A DNA stretch of 8,398 bases from Verrucomicrobiota bacterium (GTDB lineage: Bacteria; Verrucomicrobiota; Lentisphaeria; Victivallales; Victivallaceae): positions 1 through 8,398 of the forward strand of contig JAEWSS010000229.1 in assembly GCA_023459755.1 (NCBI GenBank). Reading direction: 5' to 3'. Position 1 is the first letter of the stretch. Every line of letters starts with the position of its first letter. The notes under the pieces are model-generated. The model worked only from the letters and a program-made list of their open reading frames with translations. It did not search any database and was not told the DNA's origin. Of the stretch, positions 6,297 to 8,398 are shown piece after piece. The position numbers and the translations under genes are program-made.

Positions 6297-6366
6297 ACGG
6301 ACGCCGCGAAGCGCCCGCCATTGAAGTCGATGTGGATAAAAATCGCAGTTTTACGCGCCGCCGCGC

Positions 6367-6395
6367 TTGCAGTACGCGGAGAAACGGCGTATTTT
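6367..6395 (+). promoter_or_regulatory. Promoter of aroB-dprA
   Basis: TTGCAG (6367-6372) and TATTTT (6390-6395) are separated by 17 bp. A start near 6402 would leave about 25 nt of leader containing GGAAGG (6410-6415) before the aroB ATG at 6427. The promoter lies back to back with the glyS promoter, about 75 bp apart. Confidence 0.6.
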
Positions 6396-6426
6396 ATTGC
6401 AGATCAAACGGAAGGCGTAACAGATC

Positions 6427-7521
6427 ATGAAGATTGAAAAAAAACGCCGGGTGCGCGTAAAACTCGGCAGAAACTCATACGACATATTTATCGGGCCGCT
6501 GTCCGGGGCCGCAAATGCGCTCGACCGCGTCGCCGCCGGACGCGACGTGGCGGTAATAACCGACGCCAACGTGGCGAAAAATGATTTTGTCGAGCCGGTG
6601 TGCGAACTCTGCTCCGGCGCCGCGAAGCTCGGCGTGATCACCTTAAAACCGGGCGAAAAGGTCAAGACTTTTGAAGCGGTGGCCGGCATCTGTTCGTTTG
6701 CCGCCGCCAACAATTTCGACCGGCATGCGCTGTTTGCGGCGCTGTCCGGCGGCGTCGGCGGCGACCTCTGCGGTTTTGCCGCCGGCATTTACAAGCGCGG
6801 CATCGACTTCATTCAGATACCGACCACGCTGCTGGCGATGGTGGACTCCTCGGTCGGCGGCAAAACCGGCTGCGACCTGCCGGAGGGAAAAAATCTGATC
6901 GGGCTGTTCAAACAGCCGAAAGCGGTTTTCATCGATCCGGCATTTCTGAGGACACTGCCGGCGAAGGAACGGCGCAACGGCCTGGCGGAAATCATCAAAT
7001 ACGGCGTGATCCGCGACCGCGGGCTGTTCGACCGGCTTTGGGACAACCGGCGCAAACTGTTAAATTTCAATGATATAGATTTTTATACCGAACTGATTTC
7101 GGACTGCTGCGCAATCAAGGCCGACGTGGTCGGGCAGGATGAAAAAGAATCCGGAGTGCGCGCCATTCTTAATTTCGGCCACACTTTCGGTCACGCGCTG
7201 GAACTGCTCAGCGGCTTCAAAACGGCGCACGGTGCGGCGGTGGCCCGGGGCATGAGCCTGGCGGCCAAACTTGCGGTCAAAACAAACCTGCTGGACAAGG
7301 CGGAAAGCGACCGGATAGACGCGCTGCTTGACTTTGTTAAACTGCCGATCGCCGCCCATTCGGGAACCTCACCGGAAGCCATGCTCGAAGCCATGCGCGG
7401 AGACAAGAAAAACCAGGGTCAAAAAATAACATTCGTCCTGCCGGAGAAAATAGGCAGGGTCAGAATAGTGAATGACATACCGGAATCCACCGTTCTTGAG
7501 TTTCTCAGGGAACAATTATGA
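6427..7521 (+). CDS. aroB: 3-dehydroquinate synthase
   Basis: AroB converts DAHP to 3-dehydroquinate, the second step of the shikimate pathway to aromatic amino acids, using NAD and a divalent metal (Zn or Co). The 364-residue product has the normal length and the family motifs: the NAD-binding GGVGGDLCGF (108-117), DSSVGGKTG (140-148), and the three metal ligands Glu188 (in NGLAEIIKYG), His252 (in NFGHTFGHALE, 249-259) and His268 (in HGAAVARGM, 268-276). The last motif is usually HGEAV; here an Ala replaces the Glu next to the ligand. The ATG at 6427 is preceded by GGAAGG at 11-nt spacing. The gene has its own promoter, diverges from glyS, and its TGA overlaps the dprA ATG as ATGA, so the two are translated from one message. 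No link in function between AroB and DprA is known to me. Confidence 0.97.
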   Translation: MKIEKKRRVRVKLGRNSYDIFIGPLSGAANALDRVAAGRDVAVITDANVAKNDFVEPVCELCSGAAKLGVITLKPGEKVKTFEAVAGICSFAAANNFDRHALFAALSGGVGGDLCGFAAGIYKRGIDFIQIPTTLLAMVDSSVGGKTGCDLPEGKNLIGLFKQPKAVFIDPAFLRTLPAKERRNGLAEIIKYGVIRDRGLFDRLWDNRRKLLNFNDIDFYTELISDCCAIKADVVGQDEKESGVRAILNFGHTFGHALELLSGFKTAHGAAVARGMSLAAKLAVKTNLLDKAESDRIDALLDFVKLPIAAHSGTSPEAMLEAMRGDKKNQGQKITFVLPEKIGRVRIVNDIPESTVLEFLREQL

Positions 7522-8398
7522 CCGGACGCGACTGTTGCATATTATTCAACATGATCTCCGGCGTCGGCTTTGTAAAGTTCAACGCCTTGAGCCGATATTT
7601 CGACGATCCGGCGGACGCCTTGAACGCCTCGGTGTCGGAGTTGATGCAGGTGCGCGGCATCGGAGAAATACTCGCCCGCGAAATTGCCGGCTGGCGCGAC
7701 AAATACGACCTTGATGCAGAAAAGGAACGCGCCGCCGCCGGAGGCGCCGCGGTCATAACGCTGGCCGATGCGGATTATCCGGCGGTTCTGCGCCAGATTC
7801 CCGATCCGCCGCTCTGCCTTTACGCGGCCGGAACGCTTCCGGACTTTGACGCGAAGGATTTCATCGCAGTTGTCGGCAGCCGGCGGGCCTCCAACTACGG
7901 CTGCCGCGTTGCCCGAAGTCTGACCGAGCAGGCGGTTGCCTCCGGCTGGGGAACGGTCAGCGGACTGGCGTTCGGCATTGATTTCTGCGCTCATGACGCC
8001 ACCGTCAAATCCGGCGGCGTCACCGTGGCGGTGCTCGGCGGCGGTCTCGGACGGATACACCCGCAGGAGCATGTGCCGCTGGCGAAGTCGATAATCGCGT
8101 CCGGCGGCGCGGTGGTTTCGGAATATCCGATGCTGTTTCCGGTCAGCCGCAACTCGTTTCCGCGCCGCAACCGGATCATCGCGGCGCTGTCGCGCGGAGT
8201 GCTGGTGGCCGAGGCGGCGAAAAAGTCCGGCGGAATCATCACCGCGAATCTTGCAATCGATTACGGCAAGGCGGTGTTCGCCGTTCCCGGCAATATCGAC
8301 AACCCGATGGCGGAGGGGTGCAATGAACTGCTGAAAAACGGCGCGGCAAAACTCACCACCTCGTTCCGCGACGTGATTGAAGAATTCGACCCCGGCGC
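7518..8398 (+). CDS. dprA: DNA-processing protein DprA (Smf), 3' end outside the window
   Basis: DprA binds incoming single-stranded DNA during natural transformation and loads RecA on it. The 293 residues present hold an N-terminal helix-hairpin-helix/SAM-like region (about 10-60, with MISGVG and VRGIGE hairpins) and nearly all of the Rossmann-type DNA-binding domain: IAVVGSRRAS (116-125), SGLAFGID (148-155), AVLGGGL (171-177), FPRRNRIIAALS (214-225), EAAKKSGGIITA (232-243) and FAVPGN (254-259). The family motif is commonly SGLARGID; here Phe152 replaces the Arg, an aromatic also known to me from some other lineages (SGLAYGID). The frame remains open to the right edge, so the C-terminal domain, if present, is not seen. 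The ATG at 7518 overlaps the aroB stop by 4 bp and has AGGGA about 6 nt upstream. Presence of DprA alone does not prove competence, since it is widespread. Confidence 0.95.
   Translation, partial: MTGRDCCILFNMISGVGFVKFNALSRYFDDPADALNASVSELMQVRGIGEILAREIAGWRDKYDLDAEKERAAAGGAAVITLADADYPAVLRQIPDPPLCLYAAGTLPDFDAKDFIAVVGSRRASNYGCRVARSLTEQAVASGWGTVSGLAFGIDFCAHDATVKSGGVTVAVLGGGLGRIHPQEHVPLAKSIIASGGAVVSEYPMLFPVSRNSFPRRNRIIAALSRGVLVAEAAKKSGGIITANLAIDYGKAVFAVPGNIDNPMAEGCNELLKNGAAKLTTSFRDVIEEFDPG

Overview
This window reads as ordinary chromosomal DNA, mostly housekeeping, from a moderately GC-rich Gram-negative-type bacterium. The gene set is a dimeric zinc-ribbon glycyl-tRNA synthetase, an Ffh with a Gly/Met/Pro-rich tail, a YmdB-type metallophosphoesterase, AroB and DprA. 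Together with the codon usage it suggests the PVC superphylum, perhaps Lentisphaerae/Victivallales. That placement is an inference from gene content and was not tested by any search.

Left part (1-955): the 5' portion of a minus-strand helix-turn-helix regulator with a LexA/CI (S24)-like C-terminal region runs off the left edge. Next come a rho-independent terminator and a complete minus-strand tRNA-Arg(CCG) with encoded CCA and its own promoter. Divergent from the tRNA lies a plus-strand NodB-type polysaccharide deacetylase (956-1612) with a good TTGCAA/TATCTT promoter. It ends at a strong bidirectional terminator (1713-1750). The upstream arm of that terminator, plus flanking sequence, is duplicated 68 bp upstream as an imperfect 31-32 bp direct repeat.

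Central part (1770-6218): a four-gene minus-strand operon reads glyS - ffh - an unrecognised two-TM, helical-repeat-like membrane protein - ymdB-like phosphoesterase. The gaps are 8 bp, 26 bp and a 4-bp ATGA overlap. A promoter (TTGCAA-17-TATATT) lies in front of glyS, and a perfect 8-bp inverted repeat is laid over its -35 box and spacer. The operon ends at the shared terminator at 1713-1750.

Right part (6427-8398): divergent from glyS, aroB (shikimate pathway) is transcribed from its own promoter (TTGCAG-17-TATTTT). It overlaps dprA (DNA uptake/RecA loading) by ATGA, and dprA runs off the right edge.

I found no convincing new multi-gene system, CRISPR array, insertion sequence or phage. 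The points most worth a second look are the uncharacterised membrane protein coupled to ffh and ymdB, the inverted repeat on the glyS promoter, the duplicated terminator arm, and the S24-type regulator next to the tRNA.
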